A stretch of 64,000 nt of DNA from an uncultured Lachnotalea sp. (lineage in GTDB: Bacteria; Bacillota; Clostridia; Lachnospirales; Lachnospiraceae): NCBI GenBank assembly GCA_948470255.1, contig CAOKOS010000002.1:22573-86572 (forward strand), written 5' to 3'. Every line of letters begins with the position of its first letter. The stretch's first letter is position 1. The notes under the pieces were generated by a model. That model was not told the DNA's origin, ran no database searches, and saw only the letters and a list, made by a program, of their open reading frames with translations. Positions 46,862 through 56,730 of the stretch are shown here, piece after piece. Position numbers and translations under genes: made by a program.

Positions 46862-46902
46862 GATTCAGGGCGGCCCCGGGAGGGGTCTGCCTTGAATCTT
46901 TT
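46862..46902 (+). terminator. Attenuator-like hairpin between dnaK and dnaJ
   Basis: GATTCAGGGCGGCCCC (46862-46877) pairs with the segment ending TGCCTTGAATC (46898), about 15 of 16 positions counting wobbles, followed by only four T residues. It looks like a partial terminator that would lower dnaJ expression relative to dnaK, or a processing/stability element. Confidence 0.65.
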
Positions 46903-46936
46903 GATGCGTGGGAGTGGCATAGAGAGGTGAGGAAAA

Positions 46937-48082
46937 GTGGCTGAGAGTAAAAGAGATTATTACGAGGTACTGGGTGTGCCAAAAGATGCGGATGATGCGG
47001 CATTAAAAAAGGCATACCGGGCGCTTGCGAAAAAATATCACCCGGATACAAACCAGGGGAATCCGGAAGCAGAGGCAAAGTTTAAAGAAGCCTCAGAAGC
47101 ATACGCGGTGTTGAGCGACCCGGACAAACGGAGGCAGTACGACCAGTTCGGCCATGCCGCTTTTGAAAGCGGCGGGGCAGGAGGTTTCGGGGGCTTCGAC
47201 TTCAGCGGTGCAGACATGGGCGATATTTTTGGCGACATTTTCGGGGATCTGTTTGGGGGCGGCCGCAGGAGCAGGGCCAGCAACGGATCCATGCGCGGGG
47301 CGAATCTTCGTACCAGTATCCGCATTACATTTGAGGAGGCGCTTTTTGGCTGTGAGAAAGAAATCGAGCTGACCAGCCGGGATGAGTGCAAAGAATGTGG
47401 CGGTACAGGGGCCAAGCCGGGAACAAAGCCTGTAACATGTTCCAAATGTAACGGTAAAGGGCAGGTGGTTTATACACAGCAGTCCATGTTTGGTATGGTG
47501 CGGAATGTACAGACTTGCCCGGAATGTGGCGGTACAGGGAAGATCATTAAAGAGAAATGCCCTTCCTGCCGGGGAACAGGGCATACCAGTTCCAGAAAAC
47601 GGATTTCGGTGTCTATTCCTGCCGGTATAGACGACGGCCAGAGTGTGCGTATCCGGGGAAAAGGAGAATTGGGGACCAACGGCGGCGAGCGGGGAGATCT
47701 TCTGGTGGAAGTGGTGGTGTCCAATCATCCTGTTTTCAAACGGCAGGATACCAGCATTTATTCTACGGTTCCTATTTCTTTTGCCACCGCAGCTTTAGGC
47801 GGGGAAATCCGCATTAAGACTGTGGACGGAGAAGTGGCTTATGACGTGGCGCCCGGGACACAGACAGATACACGGATTCGTCTGAAAGGGAAAGGTGTAC
47901 CGTACCTGAGAAATAAAGACGTCCGTGGGGATCATTATGTGACTCTGGTGGTGAAAGTTCCGGAGCGGATGAACAAGGAGCAGAAGGAAGCCCTCCAAAA
48001 ATTCCGGGAGGCAATGGGAGAAACCCAAGCTGCGCCTGCCGCAGAAGAAAAGCATAAAAAGAAAGGATTCTTTAATAAGTAG
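46937..48082 (+). CDS. dnaJ: Co-chaperone DnaJ (Hsp40)
   Basis: 381 residues. J-domain with HPD (KKYHPDTNQ), Gly/Phe-rich linker ([13 protein letters not shown]), four CxxCxGxG zinc repeats ([32 protein letters not shown]) and C-terminal substrate domains. GTG start at 46937 after GAGGTGAGG. Confidence 0.97.
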   Translation: MAESKRDYYEVLGVPKDADDAALKKAYRALAKKYHPDTNQGNPEAEAKFKEASEAYAVLSDPDKRRQYDQFGHAAFESGGAGGFGGFDFSGADMGDIFGDIFGDLFGGGRRSRASNGSMRGANLRTSIRITFEEALFGCEKEIELTSRDECKECGGTGAKPGTKPVTCSKCNGKGQVVYTQQSMFGMVRNVQTCPECGGTGKIIKEKCPSCRGTGHTSSRKRISVSIPAGIDDGQSVRIRGKGELGTNGGERGDLLVEVVVSNHPVFKRQDTSIYSTVPISFATAALGGEIRIKTVDGEVAYDVAPGTQTDTRIRLKGKGVPYLRNKDVRGDHYVTLVVKVPERMNKEQKEALQKFREAMGETQAAPAAEEKHKKKGFFNK

Positions 48083-48179
48083 AGGTTTTCTTTTTGGAAA
48101 AAATGTGTTATGATAGTTTCAACTGATAAGGACGGATGTTAATGCGCCCTTCAGAAATATACAAATGGTGGGATGAGAG

Positions 48180-48314
48180 ATGGATCCGTTTATTTTCTAT
48201 TTTTTAATTGGCCTGATTTTGTTTGTGGTTGTGATTAGTGCAGTGATTGCAGTAGTCAGTGCAGTGACCTCCATATCGGCGGCAGTTGTCGAAGAAGATG
48301 AGGAGGATGACTAG
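48180..48314 (+). CDS. 44-residue single-span membrane protein
   Basis: A small gene beginning MDPFIFYFLIGLILFVVVIS, then AVIAVVSAVTSISAAVVEED and an acidic tail EDD. One long membrane helix with an acidic C terminus. GGTGGGATGAG precedes the ATG, a TATGAT box lies about 70 bases upstream, and an intrinsic terminator follows 54 bases after the stop, so it forms its own transcription unit. No family recognised. Confidence 0.62.
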   Translation: MDPFIFYFLIGLILFVVVISAVIAVVSAVTSISAAVVEEDEEDD

Positions 48315-48367
48315 TGTTCCGATACTGATGTGCTGGCACAGACAGAGGGCAGACACGGGAATGTATG

Positions 48368-48414
48368 AAAAGAGCTGTCGTAAGATCATTTTAGTTCTGC
48401 GGCAGCTCTTTTTT
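48368..48414 (+). terminator. Intrinsic terminator
   Basis: AAAAGAGCTG (48368-48377) pairs with CAGCTCTTTT (48403-48412), extended by CG/CG, with a further T-run. It ends the small membrane-protein unit before nhaC. Confidence 0.87.
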
Positions 48415-48454
48415 GCCGTAGGGATTGTGGATAAAAAGAAAAGGAGGAGACGGT

Positions 48455-49753
48455 ATGGAAAAAGCAAGAGAAAAGGGGAACTTATGTGCCCTTCTGCCCA
48501 TTGGGATTTTTCTGGTTTTATTTTTGGGTGTAGGACTGATCAGCGGGGACTTTTACGCAATGCCGGCCATTGTGGCGTTTTTAATCGCCTTGATGGCGGC
48601 TTTTTTTCAGAATAAAAAACGTTCTTTCGGAGAAAAACTGAAAACAGCTGCAGAAGGCATTGGAAATGAAGACATTATTACCATGTGCCTGATCTATCTG
48701 GCGGCAGGGGCTTTTTCCGGGACAGTTACAGCGGCGGGAGGGGCTGACAGTACGGTAGCCCTTGGGCTGTCCATCCTTCCTCCGGGTATTGCGGTGGCCG
48801 GCCTTATGTTGATCGGGTGTTTTATGTCTGTGTCCATGGGCACCAGCATGGGAACCATCGGAGCGCTTGCCCCCATTGCTGTGGGAATCAGTGAGAAGAC
48901 AGGTTTTTCCATGGCAATCTGTATCGGGGCGGTGGTCAGCGGCGCCATGTTTGGGGATAATCTTTCCATGATTTCCGACACGACCATTGCGGCTGTCCGT
49001 ACACAGGGCTGTGAAATGCGGGACAAGTTTAAGGAGAATTTTCTGCTGGTGCTCCCGGCCGCGGTGGTTTCTTTGATTATTTATGTGGTTATCAGCCGGA
49101 ATACCAGCTTCCAGGTGACACCGGAGAATACTTACAATTTGTGGCAGGTGCTTCCTTATCTGGTGGTTTTGGCGGGGGCGCTGGCAGGACTCAATGTTTT
49201 CATGGTGCTGATTGGCGGTACGCTGCTTTCCGTGTTTGCGGGCCTGGGGACAGGGACCATTGTACTTGGGGATGTGTTTAAGGTCATGGGGGAAGGCGTT
49301 ACTTCCATGTATGATATCACGGTGATCTCCATGATTGTGGCGGCCATTGTGGCCCTGGTGAAAAAAAACGGTGGAATTGCCTGTATTTTGAATATGATCC
49401 ATAAGAGAATCCGGGGAAAGAAAGGCGGCGAGCTGGGAATTGCCGTGCTGGCAGTCCTGGTGGATATGGCGACGGCGAATAATACGGTGGCTATCGTCAT
49501 AGCAGGCCCCATTGCAAAGGAAATCAGCAGTGATTATGGGATTTCCCCCAGAAGGGCAGCTTCCCTTCTGGATATTTTTGCCTCTGTGACCCAGGGGCTG
49601 ATCCCTTATGGCGCCCAGCTTCTCTTGGCGGCCGGGCAGACGGGGCTTTCTCCCCTTGAGATTATTCCCTACACCTTCTATCCAGTATTAATGGGAGTCA
49701 GTGTGGTGTGTTTTGTTTTGCTGAGGAAGCAGAAAGGCGGCAGAGCTGTTTAA
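48455..49753 (+). CDS. NhaC-family Na+/H+ antiporter
   Basis: 432 residues with about 11 membrane segments. NhaC signatures include GAFSGTVTAAGGADSTVALG, MSVSMGTSMGTIGALAPIA and AVVSGAMFGDNLSMISDTT. It may exchange malate-lactate or Na+ for protons. Start at ATG 48455 with AAGGAGGAG upstream; the ORF to 48425 lies in the terminator region. pyrC follows after 27 bases. Confidence 0.91.
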   Translation: MEKAREKGNLCALLPIGIFLVLFLGVGLISGDFYAMPAIVAFLIALMAAFFQNKKRSFGEKLKTAAEGIGNEDIITMCLIYLAAGAFSGTVTAAGGADSTVALGLSILPPGIAVAGLMLIGCFMSVSMGTSMGTIGALAPIAVGISEKTGFSMAICIGAVVSGAMFGDNLSMISDTTIAAVRTQGCEMRDKFKENFLLVLPAAVVSLIIYVVISRNTSFQVTPENTYNLWQVLPYLVVLAGALAGLNVFMVLIGGTLLSVFAGLGTGTIVLGDVFKVMGEGVTSMYDITVISMIVAAIVALVKKNGGIACILNMIHKRIRGKKGGELGIAVLAVLVDMATANNTVAIVIAGPIAKEISSDYGISPRRAASLLDIFASVTQGLIPYGAQLLLAAGQTGLSPLEIIPYTFYPVLMGVSVVCFVLLRKQKGGRAV

Positions 49754-49780
49754 AAATATCAGAATAGAAAGGAGCAGGAC

Positions 49781-51085
49781 ATGAAATTATTGATTCGGGA
49801 TGGGCATGTGATTGACCCGGATACGGGAAGAGACGGGATCTATGATATACTTGTGGAAAATGGGCTGATCGGCCGGGTGGAAAAAGATCTTTCGGAAACG
49901 GAGGATGAAACTGTACGGGTGATTGACGGCAGAGGACTTTATGTGATGCCAGGATTTGTGGATCTCCATGTACACCTGCGGGATCCGGGGCAGGAGTACA
50001 AAGAAACCCTTGCCACAGGAGGCAGGGCGGCAGCCAGGGGAGGGGTGACAACCATCTGCGCTATGCCCAATACAAAGCCGGCGACAGATCACCCGGAGAT
50101 GATCCGCAGCCAGTCGGAGCGGGCAAAAACGGAATGTCCTGTCCATGTTTCTTTTGTGGGGGCGGTGACAAAAGGGCAGCAGGGGAAAGAGCTGACAGAT
50201 ATCGCTGCCATGAAACGGGAAGGGATGCGCTGCATCAGTGAAGATGGAAAGTCTGTTATGGATGCAAAGCTTTACCGGAAAGCCATGGAGATTGCTGCAA
50301 AAGAAGATATTGTGGTTCTGGCCCATTGTGAAGATGGAAACATGATCAAAGATACTGCCATTGTGAATGAATCGGATTTTTCAAGGAATCTTGGCCTTCC
50401 GGGCGTCACCAATGGAGTGGAGGATGTGATTATTGCCAGGGATATCCTGCTGGCGAAGGAGACGGGCGCCAGGCTCCATCTATGCCATTGTTCCACGAAA
50501 GACAGCGTAGAAATGGTACGCCTGGCCAAAGAAGCTAAAGCTTTGGTGACAGCGGAAGTCTGCCCCCATCATTTTCTTTTGTCGGATGAAGATATTCCGG
50601 GGGATGACGGTAATTACAAAATGAATCCGCCCCTCAGGGAGCGGGAAGATGTGGAGGCCCTGGTGGATGGATTGAAAAATGGAATCATTGATGTGATTGC
50701 CACTGACCATGCGCCCCACAGTGAAAAAGATAAAGAAGGCGGTTTCCAGGCAGCGGCTTGTGGAATCGTGGGCCTTGAGACGTCCCTGTCTCTCGCCATG
50801 ACAGAGCTGGTCCATGGAGGCGTTCTGACGCCCATGGAGCTTGTAAAGCGGATGAGTTATACCCCCGCCAGAATACTTGGGGTGGATAAAGGAAGCCTGG
50901 CGGAGGGGAAATGTGCCGACCTGGTATTGGTGGATCCGGAACGGGAATATGTGATCCGAAAAGAAGATTTCGTATCAAAAGGAAAGAATACGCCATTCGA
51001 CGGGAAGAAGGTAAAAGGAATGGTGGTTATGACCATTGTGGACGGGGAGATTGTATATGATGAGAAGGAGGGGCTTTTGAAATGA
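49781..51085 (+). CDS. pyrC: Dihydroorotase (class I)
   Basis: 434 residues. Metal-binding DLHVHLRDPGQEYKE near residue 60, then AHCEDGNMI, CHCSTKDSVEMV and DHAPHSEKDKE. Closes N-carbamoyl-aspartate to dihydroorotate. Opens the pyr cluster; AGGAGCAGG before the ATG. It overlaps pyrF by four bases. Confidence 0.95.
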   Translation: MKLLIRDGHVIDPDTGRDGIYDILVENGLIGRVEKDLSETEDETVRVIDGRGLYVMPGFVDLHVHLRDPGQEYKETLATGGRAAARGGVTTICAMPNTKPATDHPEMIRSQSERAKTECPVHVSFVGAVTKGQQGKELTDIAAMKREGMRCISEDGKSVMDAKLYRKAMEIAAKEDIVVLAHCEDGNMIKDTAIVNESDFSRNLGLPGVTNGVEDVIIARDILLAKETGARLHLCHCSTKDSVEMVRLAKEAKALVTAEVCPHHFLLSDEDIPGDDGNYKMNPPLREREDVEALVDGLKNGIIDVIATDHAPHSEKDKEGGFQAAACGIVGLETSLSLAMTELVHGGVLTPMELVKRMSYTPARILGVDKGSLAEGKCADLVLVDPEREYVIRKEDFVSKGKNTPFDGKKVKGMVVMTIVDGEIVYDEKEGLLK

Positions 51086-52008
51086 TTAATCTGTTGTGTG
51101 AGAAGATTAAAAAACTGGGCGCGCCTGTTGTCGTGGGCCTGGATCCTATGCTTTCTTATGTGCCGGAGCATGTGGTGAAAAAATCCCTGGCAGAATATGG
51201 GGAAACCATGGAAGGGGCGGCAGATGCCATCTGGCAGTTCAATAAAGAGATCGTGGACTGCATTTACGACCTGGTTCCGGCGGTAAAGCCCCAGATTGCC
51301 ATGTATGAGCAGTTTGGCGTGGAGGGGATTAAAGTTTACCAGAAGACCGTGGATTACTGCCATGAAAAGGGGTTAATTGTCATCGGGGACGTGAAGCGGG
51401 GTGACATTGGCTCCACATCGGCTGCTTACGCAGTGGGACATCTGGGTAAAGTACAGGTGGGAAGCCGGATTTTGAGCGGGTTTAATGAAGACTTTGCGAC
51501 AGTGAACCCTTATCTGGGGACTGATGGGGTGAAACCCTTTATTGATGTGTGCAGGGAAGAAAAGAAAGGGATTTTTATTCTGGTAAAGACCTCCAATCCC
51601 TCCAGCGGTGAGTTCCAGGACAGGCTGGTTTCGGGAAGGCCCTTATATGAATGGGTCGGTGAACAGGTGGCGGCCTGGGGGGAGACTTGCATGGGGGATA
51701 CTTACAGCTATGTGGGGGCCGTCGTGGGCGCTACTTACCCGGAAATGGGAAAGGTTTTGAGGAAACTTATGCCAAAAGCGCTGATTTTGGTGCCGGGTTA
51801 CGGCGCCCAGGGCGGAAAGGCGGAAGATCTGGTCCATTATTTCAATGAAGACGGTTTGGGAGCCATTGTCAACTCTTCCAGAGGGATTATTGCCGCTTAT
51901 AAAAAAGAGGCTTATGGGAAATTCGGCCCGGAACATTTTGGGGAAGCCTCCAGGCAGGCGGCCATTGATATGATACAGGATATTGACGGGGCGCTGAAAG
52001 GAAGGTAA
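51082..52008 (+). CDS. pyrF: Orotidine-5'-phosphate decarboxylase (type 2)
   Basis: 308 residues, the longer type-2 form. VVGLDPMLSYVPEH at the N terminus and the catalytic VIGDVKRGDIGSTSAAYA (Lys and Asp). Final step to UMP. ATGA overlap with pyrC; about 90 bases before pyrK. Confidence 0.95.
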   Translation: MINLLCEKIKKLGAPVVVGLDPMLSYVPEHVVKKSLAEYGETMEGAADAIWQFNKEIVDCIYDLVPAVKPQIAMYEQFGVEGIKVYQKTVDYCHEKGLIVIGDVKRGDIGSTSAAYAVGHLGKVQVGSRILSGFNEDFATVNPYLGTDGVKPFIDVCREEKKGIFILVKTSNPSSGEFQDRLVSGRPLYEWVGEQVAAWGETCMGDTYSYVGAVVGATYPEMGKVLRKLMPKALILVPGYGAQGGKAEDLVHYFNEDGLGAIVNSSRGIIAAYKKEAYGKFGPEHFGEASRQAAIDMIQDIDGALKGR

Positions 52009-52098
52009 GAGAAAAGCAAAATCTGGCTGTGCCAGAGGGCGGGGAAGATTATCTCTGAGGATTTTGTTTGGATATGGCAAAAGAAAACGGGAGGTTTT

Positions 52099-52863
52099 AT
52101 GAAAAGAAAAGAGGAAGCGGCAGTATTGTCCCAGGAATGTCTGGCGCCGGGAATTTACAGTATGTGGCTGGAGACGGGGATGGGAAAAGAAGCAGCCCCT
52201 GGGCAGTTTGTGTCTTTATACAGCAGGGACGGCTCAAGGCTTTTACCACGTCCCATCAGCCTTTGTGAGATCAGGAATGACAGAATCCGCCTTGTCTACC
52301 GGGTGGCCGGAAAGGGGACGGAAGAGTTTTCTTGTTTGGAATCGGGAAATACGGTGGAAATCATGGGGCCTTTCGGGAACGGGTTTCCGCTGAAAGAGGC
52401 CAAAGAAAAACGGGCGCTTCTCATCGGCGGCGGCATCGGTATCCCGCCCATGGTGGAAGTGGCCAGGCAGATTCCGGGGGAAAAACAGTTTGTCATGGGA
52501 TACCGGGATAACCAGATGTTTTTAAAAAAAGAACTGGAAGAGCGGGGGCCCCTTTTTGTGGCTACAGAGGACGGCAGTTTCGGTACAAAGGGTACAGTGC
52601 TGGATGCCATCAGGGAGAATGGCCTTCTGGCAGATGTGATTTTTGCTTGCGGCCCGCTGCCTATGCTGCGGGCTGTGAAAGATTATGCCGCGGCACATGG
52701 GATTTTGGCATGGATTTCCATGGAGGAACGGATGGCCTGCGGGATAGGCGCCTGCCTGGCCTGTGTCTGTGGGTCGAAAGAGGTGGACGGGCACAGCCAT
52801 GTCCATAATAAACGGATTTGCAAAGACGGCCCGGTATTTTCTGCAGAGGAGGTGGAATTTTGA
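52099..52863 (+). CDS. pyrK: Dihydroorotate dehydrogenase electron-transfer subunit
   Basis: 254 residues: FAD-binding [11 protein letters not shown]-binding [19 protein letters not shown] and the 2Fe-2S cysteines in [13 protein letters not shown] with a fourth Cys in RICKDGPVF. Passes electrons from dihydroorotate oxidation to NAD+ with PyrD. GGGAGG before the ATG; stop overlaps the pyrD start. Confidence 0.95.
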   Translation: MKRKEEAAVLSQECLAPGIYSMWLETGMGKEAAPGQFVSLYSRDGSRLLPRPISLCEIRNDRIRLVYRVAGKGTEEFSCLESGNTVEIMGPFGNGFPLKEAKEKRALLIGGGIGIPPMVEVARQIPGEKQFVMGYRDNQMFLKKELEERGPLFVATEDGSFGTKGTVLDAIRENGLLADVIFACGPLPMLRAVKDYAAAHGILAWISMEERMACGIGACLACVCGSKEVDGHSHVHNKRICKDGPVFSAEEVEF

Positions 52864-53765
52864 TGAATTTATCTGTGGAGATTGCCGGAGTGACCTTAAA
52901 AAATCCAGTGATGACAGCGTCGGGGACATTCGGGTCAGGAGAAGAGTACAGTGAATTTGTGGATTTAAACCGCCTGGGGGCTGTGGTGACGAAAGGTGTG
53001 GCCAATGTGCCCTGGCCGGGGAATCCGACACCCAGGATAGCGGAAACCTATGGCGGCATGTTAAATGCCATCGGGCTGCAAAACCCTGGTATTGATGTGT
53101 TTGTAAAGAGGGATATCCCTTTCCTGAAGCAGTTTGATACACGGGTGGTGGTCAATGTGTGCGGAAAAACCACGGAAGATTACGTGGAAGTGGCAGAACG
53201 CCTTGCAGAGGAGCCTGTGGACATGCTGGAGATCAATATTTCCTGCCCCAATGTGAAGGAAGGCGGCATTGCTTTTGGCCAGAGTGCGAAAGCTGCGGAA
53301 GCCATCACCAGGGCGGTGAAGGAAAAAGCAAAGCAGCCTATTATTATGAAATTAAGCCCCAATGTGACAGATATCAGTGAAATGGCGCGGGCTGTAGAGG
53401 CCGGAGGGGCGGATGCGGTTTCTTTGATTAATACATTGACGGGGATGAAAATTGATATCCACAGGCGGGCATTTGCACTGGCCAACAAAACAGGCGGGCT
53501 TTCCGGCCCTGCCATCAAACCAGTGGCTGTGCGCATGGTTTACCAGGCGGCGCAGGCAGTGAAAATTCCTGTCATTGGTATGGGGGGGATCCTGACGGCG
53601 GAGGATGCCCTGGAGTTTATCCTGGCAGGGGCAACGGCTGTATCAGTGGGGACGGCAAATTTCAGGAATCCCAATACCACGGGGGAAATTGTGGAAGGGA
53701 TTGGGGATTATATGGAAAAGTACAAAATTCAGGATATCAGGGAGCTGATTGGCGCTGTGGGCTGA
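52863..53765 (+). CDS. pyrD: Dihydroorotate dehydrogenase catalytic subunit (class 1B)
   Basis: 300 residues. FMN-binding barrel with [38 protein letters not shown] (class 1 catalytic Cys) and [23 protein letters not shown] 52863 overlaps the pyrK stop (TGATG). The cluster is pyrC-F-K-D; pyrE, pyrB and carAB are not in this window. Confidence 0.95.
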   Translation: MNLSVEIAGVTLKNPVMTASGTFGSGEEYSEFVDLNRLGAVVTKGVANVPWPGNPTPRIAETYGGMLNAIGLQNPGIDVFVKRDIPFLKQFDTRVVVNVCGKTTEDYVEVAERLAEEPVDMLEINISCPNVKEGGIAFGQSAKAAEAITRAVKEKAKQPIIMKLSPNVTDISEMARAVEAGGADAVSLINTLTGMKIDIHRRAFALANKTGGLSGPAIKPVAVRMVYQAAQAVKIPVIGMGGILTAEDALEFILAGATAVSVGTANFRNPNTTGEIVEGIGDYMEKYKIQDIRELIGAVG

Positions 53766-53946
53766 ATCCTTTGCTTTCCGACGGCCATGCTGCTGCACAA
53801 TCTTTGAAAGGGCGACATAACCCAGGGACTCCATGGCGATTTGTGAAGTTAAGAAAAAGTGCAAAAGTGCAAAGATTAGATGGTGGATTTTCAGAAAATA
53901 TATTTGTATAATGACTTCACAAATTAATTATGGAGGTGGAATTACA

Positions 53947-54399
53947 ATGAGTTTAGGAAAGAGTCTATTTCAAGCAAGGAAAAAAAGCGGTTATTCCCAG
54001 GAAGAGGTTGCGGAAAAGTTGGGGGTGAGCAGGCAGACCATTTCAAAATGGGAAACAGATGAGACACTTCCAGATATACGCCAGGCAAAAAAATTGTCCC
54101 AATTATATCATTTGTCGCTGGATGATTTGATTGATTTTGATCTCAATGTAACAGAAATTCAGGAGATAATCGAAAAGACGAGGGACGATGTTTCCAGTAA
54201 AATAGACTGGACAAAAGCATGGAGCAAAAAGTATCCAATTCTTGCCACTTATCAAAATGAAGTTGAAATAAATAAGTATGAAAGGGGATTGGACAGGCTG
54301 CTGGAACAGCTGAAAAAAGAATACGGGTACAATGAACTGGATGCCTTTTTAGTTTTAAAAGATATTTTGGCAGTTGTATGGAAAAACAGGAAAAATTAA
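53947..54399 (+). CDS. XRE-family transcriptional regulator
   Basis: 150 residues. N-terminal helix-turn-helix (LFQARKKSGYSQEEVAEKLG, then VSRQTISKWETDETLPDIRQ) and a helical C-terminal part with no recognised domain. ATG 53947 has GGAGGTGG upstream. It stands alone, terminated before the two-component system, and its target is unknown. Confidence 0.82.
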   Translation: MSLGKSLFQARKKSGYSQEEVAEKLGVSRQTISKWETDETLPDIRQAKKLSQLYHLSLDDLIDFDLNVTEIQEIIEKTRDDVSSKIDWTKAWSKKYPILATYQNEVEINKYERGLDRLLEQLKKEYGYNELDAFLVLKDILAVVWKNRKN

Positions 54400-54442
54400 A
54401 AAACGGACATAAGAAGCGATTGGGCTTAAAAGGCATCCGGAA

Positions 54443-54477
54443 GGGGAAACATTTCGTAAGGAAATTGTTTCCCTTTT
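54443..54477 (+). terminator. Intrinsic terminator after the XRE gene
   Basis: GGGAAACAtTTC (54444-54455) pairs with GAAAtTGTTTCCC (54461-54473), loop GTAAG, then TTTT. Confidence 0.83.
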
Positions 54478-54617
54478 GCTTTGTGATGAAGGAGAATGAT
54501 TGCAGGGGTAAAATCCGCATGTTTTGCGCACGGGTAAATCATAAAAAGAAACCGTGTTCTCCACATAAACTCCATATACCTGTGGTATGCTGTTTAATAT
54601 TTATTGGGAGGTGGCTT

Positions 54618-55283
54618 ATGCAGCGGATTTTAGTTGTGGAAGATGATAAAAACACACATCAGGTCATCGGTGAATTTTTAAAAGAGGCAGGATATGCCAT
54701 AACCGGCGCTTATGACGGAGAGGAAGCAATCATGAGGTTTTATGAAGAACCCTTTGATTTGGTTATTCTGGATATTATGCTGCTGAAGAAAAATGGTATA
54801 GAAATTTTAAAGGAAATCCGCGCGCTGTCAGATACGCCCGTCATTATGCTGACGGCTTTAGGAGATGAATATACGCAGATAAAAAGCTTTGATTTACAGG
54901 CAGATGAATATGTAACAAAGCCCTTTTCGCCCATAGTCCTTGTGAAACGAGTATCTGCGCTTTTGCGCAGAAGCCGCCCGATTAATAAGACAACAGTATA
55001 TTTTGAGGATATAGCAGTTGATTTTTCCGCCTATACAGTTACTAAAAGCGGCCGGCCTGTTTCGCTGACAACAAAAGAAATAGAAATTTTGAAGATTCTG
55101 ATTGAAAACCAAGGCAATGTGCTTTCGCGTATGCAGATATTAGACGGGGTATGGGGATTTGACAGCGAGATTGCCGACCGCATTGTAGATACTCATATTA
55201 AAAATCTGCGTAAGAAATTAGACTGCAAATCCATCCATACGGTCAAAGGCATCGGCTACCGGTTCGAGGTAAAAGGATTATGA
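54618..55283 (+). CDS. OmpR-type response regulator
   Basis: 221 residues. Receiver domain (MQRILVVEDDKNTHQVIGEF, phospho-Asp in LVILDIMLLKKNG, Thr in MLTALGDE, Lys in ADEYVTKPF) and winged-helix output (LTTKEIEILKILIEN ... VKGIGYRFEV). ATG 54618 with GGGAGGTGG upstream. Four-base overlap with the kinase gene. Likely activates the ABC exporter behind it. Confidence 0.92.
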   Translation: MQRILVVEDDKNTHQVIGEFLKEAGYAITGAYDGEEAIMRFYEEPFDLVILDIMLLKKNGIEILKEIRALSDTPVIMLTALGDEYTQIKSFDLQADEYVTKPFSPIVLVKRVSALLRRSRPINKTTVYFEDIAVDFSAYTVTKSGRPVSLTTKEIEILKILIENQGNVLSRMQILDGVWGFDSEIADRIVDTHIKNLRKKLDCKSIHTVKGIGYRFEVKGL

Positions 55284-56659
55284 AATTATTCCCTAAAACT
55301 TTTTTACACTGTCTTAGTTTGATGGTTGGCGTAATATTGATTGCTTTTTTACTGATTTATAGTTTTTTACCCACATTTTATCAGTGGTATAAACAACGAG
55401 AGATAGATTCGGACGCTACACAGCTGGCGGGGGAACTGGGGATGATGGCCTCAAAGGATATAGCTGCCGCCGTGGCTGCGTATGCTGCCTCAAAAGGTTA
55501 CGGATATACGGCCAAATATGAAAGCGGGGAGATTATTTGCTCTGCCGGAATTGGAATCAGTTTTGAGATGATAGAAGGGGATTTAGAAGCGGGGGAGGGA
55601 GAGATTAGTTTTCATGTTGATTTTGCCCAGGGGGAGGCAAGTTTCAAAACAGTTGACAGTAAAACGATATATTTGACACTCAGTGTATCGTTACAGCCAA
55701 TCGGAGATGCAGTATCGGTATTGCTGCTAATTCTTCCTGTGGTACTTATGGTGTGTATTCTGCTTTCTGCTGCAGTTGCATATTTTTATGCAAAATCCAT
55801 TGTAAAACCGATACAGGACATTACTGATGCCACGATCAAAATGCAGTCACTTTCGCGGGATGTTTCATGTCCCGTAAACAGAGGTGATGAAATCGGTATG
55901 TTATCCCAAAATATTAATGGGATGTATCAAAATCTGCTTTCCACCATTTCGGATCTGGAGCAGCAGCTTCAGACGGCCAGTGAATCTGAACAGGGAAAAG
56001 TGGATTTTCTGCTGCTTGCTTCCCATGAGTTAAAAACACCTGTCACAGCCGTCCGAGGTATGGTGGAGGGTATGCTCTATAATGTAGGCGTGTACAAAGA
56101 CAGGGATACTTATTTAGCGGAATGTCAGAAAAGACTGGGCAATCTGACAGAGTTGATTTGTCGTATTCTGGAAACATCAAAGCTTGATATGAATACTGCG
56201 GCAAATAATAAAGAACAGACAGACATCGGAAACCTGCTGGAGGAAACGGCTTCCCCGTATTTTATTATCGCAAAGAGCCGTAATATTGAAATGATACTTT
56301 CTCTGGAAAATAATTTCACGGCCGAGGTTTCCGCAGAACTTGTTAAGAAAGCGCTGTCCAATGTGCTCTCCAACGCCGTCAAATATACAGATACGGGAAA
56401 GGCCATCCGAATCTATATGAAAAACCGGACAATGGTTGTAGAGAATGAATGTCAACCATTGTCTAACGATGTGCTTGCACATATCGGGGAGCCTTTCTAT
56501 CGTCCTGCTGAAAAGATAAATGGAAATGGAGGAAGCACAGGTCTGGGGTTATATCTCACGGAGCGGATTTTAAGCGCCTGCCGGCTTTCTTTCACTTTTG
56601 CGCCTTATGAAAATGGAATGTGTTTTATAATAGATTTTAAAGAAGAATCGAGTTTTTGA
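55280..56659 (+). CDS. Sensor histidine kinase
   Basis: 459 residues. Two membrane helices (SLMVGVILIAFLLIYSFLP; VLLLILPVVLMVCILLSAAV) flank an extracellular sensor of about 120 residues, then HAMP, the H-box SHELKTPVTAVRG, N-box NVLSNAVKYTD and G-box GGSTGLGLYLTERI. The sizeable sensor domain argues against the BceS-type intramembrane kinases that lack one. Confidence 0.92.
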   Translation: MKLFPKTFLHCLSLMVGVILIAFLLIYSFLPTFYQWYKQREIDSDATQLAGELGMMASKDIAAAVAAYAASKGYGYTAKYESGEIICSAGIGISFEMIEGDLEAGEGEISFHVDFAQGEASFKTVDSKTIYLTLSVSLQPIGDAVSVLLLILPVVLMVCILLSAAVAYFYAKSIVKPIQDITDATIKMQSLSRDVSCPVNRGDEIGMLSQNINGMYQNLLSTISDLEQQLQTASESEQGKVDFLLLASHELKTPVTAVRGMVEGMLYNVGVYKDRDTYLAECQKRLGNLTELICRILETSKLDMNTAANNKEQTDIGNLLEETASPYFIIAKSRNIEMILSLENNFTAEVSAELVKKALSNVLSNAVKYTDTGKAIRIYMKNRTMVVENECQPLSNDVLAHIGEPFYRPAEKINGNGGSTGLGLYLTERILSACRLSFTFAPYENGMCFIIDFKEESSF

Positions 56660-56730
56660 ATATGTTTTGTATCTCCATATGAACTCCATTTTGCTTCTGT
56701 ATTCTTATGGAAGCAAAGGAGGTATAAAAT

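Noticed and set aside
48581..49402. 273-codon His-rich minus-strand frame opposite nhaC
   Set aside because: Antisense shadow of a conserved membrane protein gene, with no start signals.
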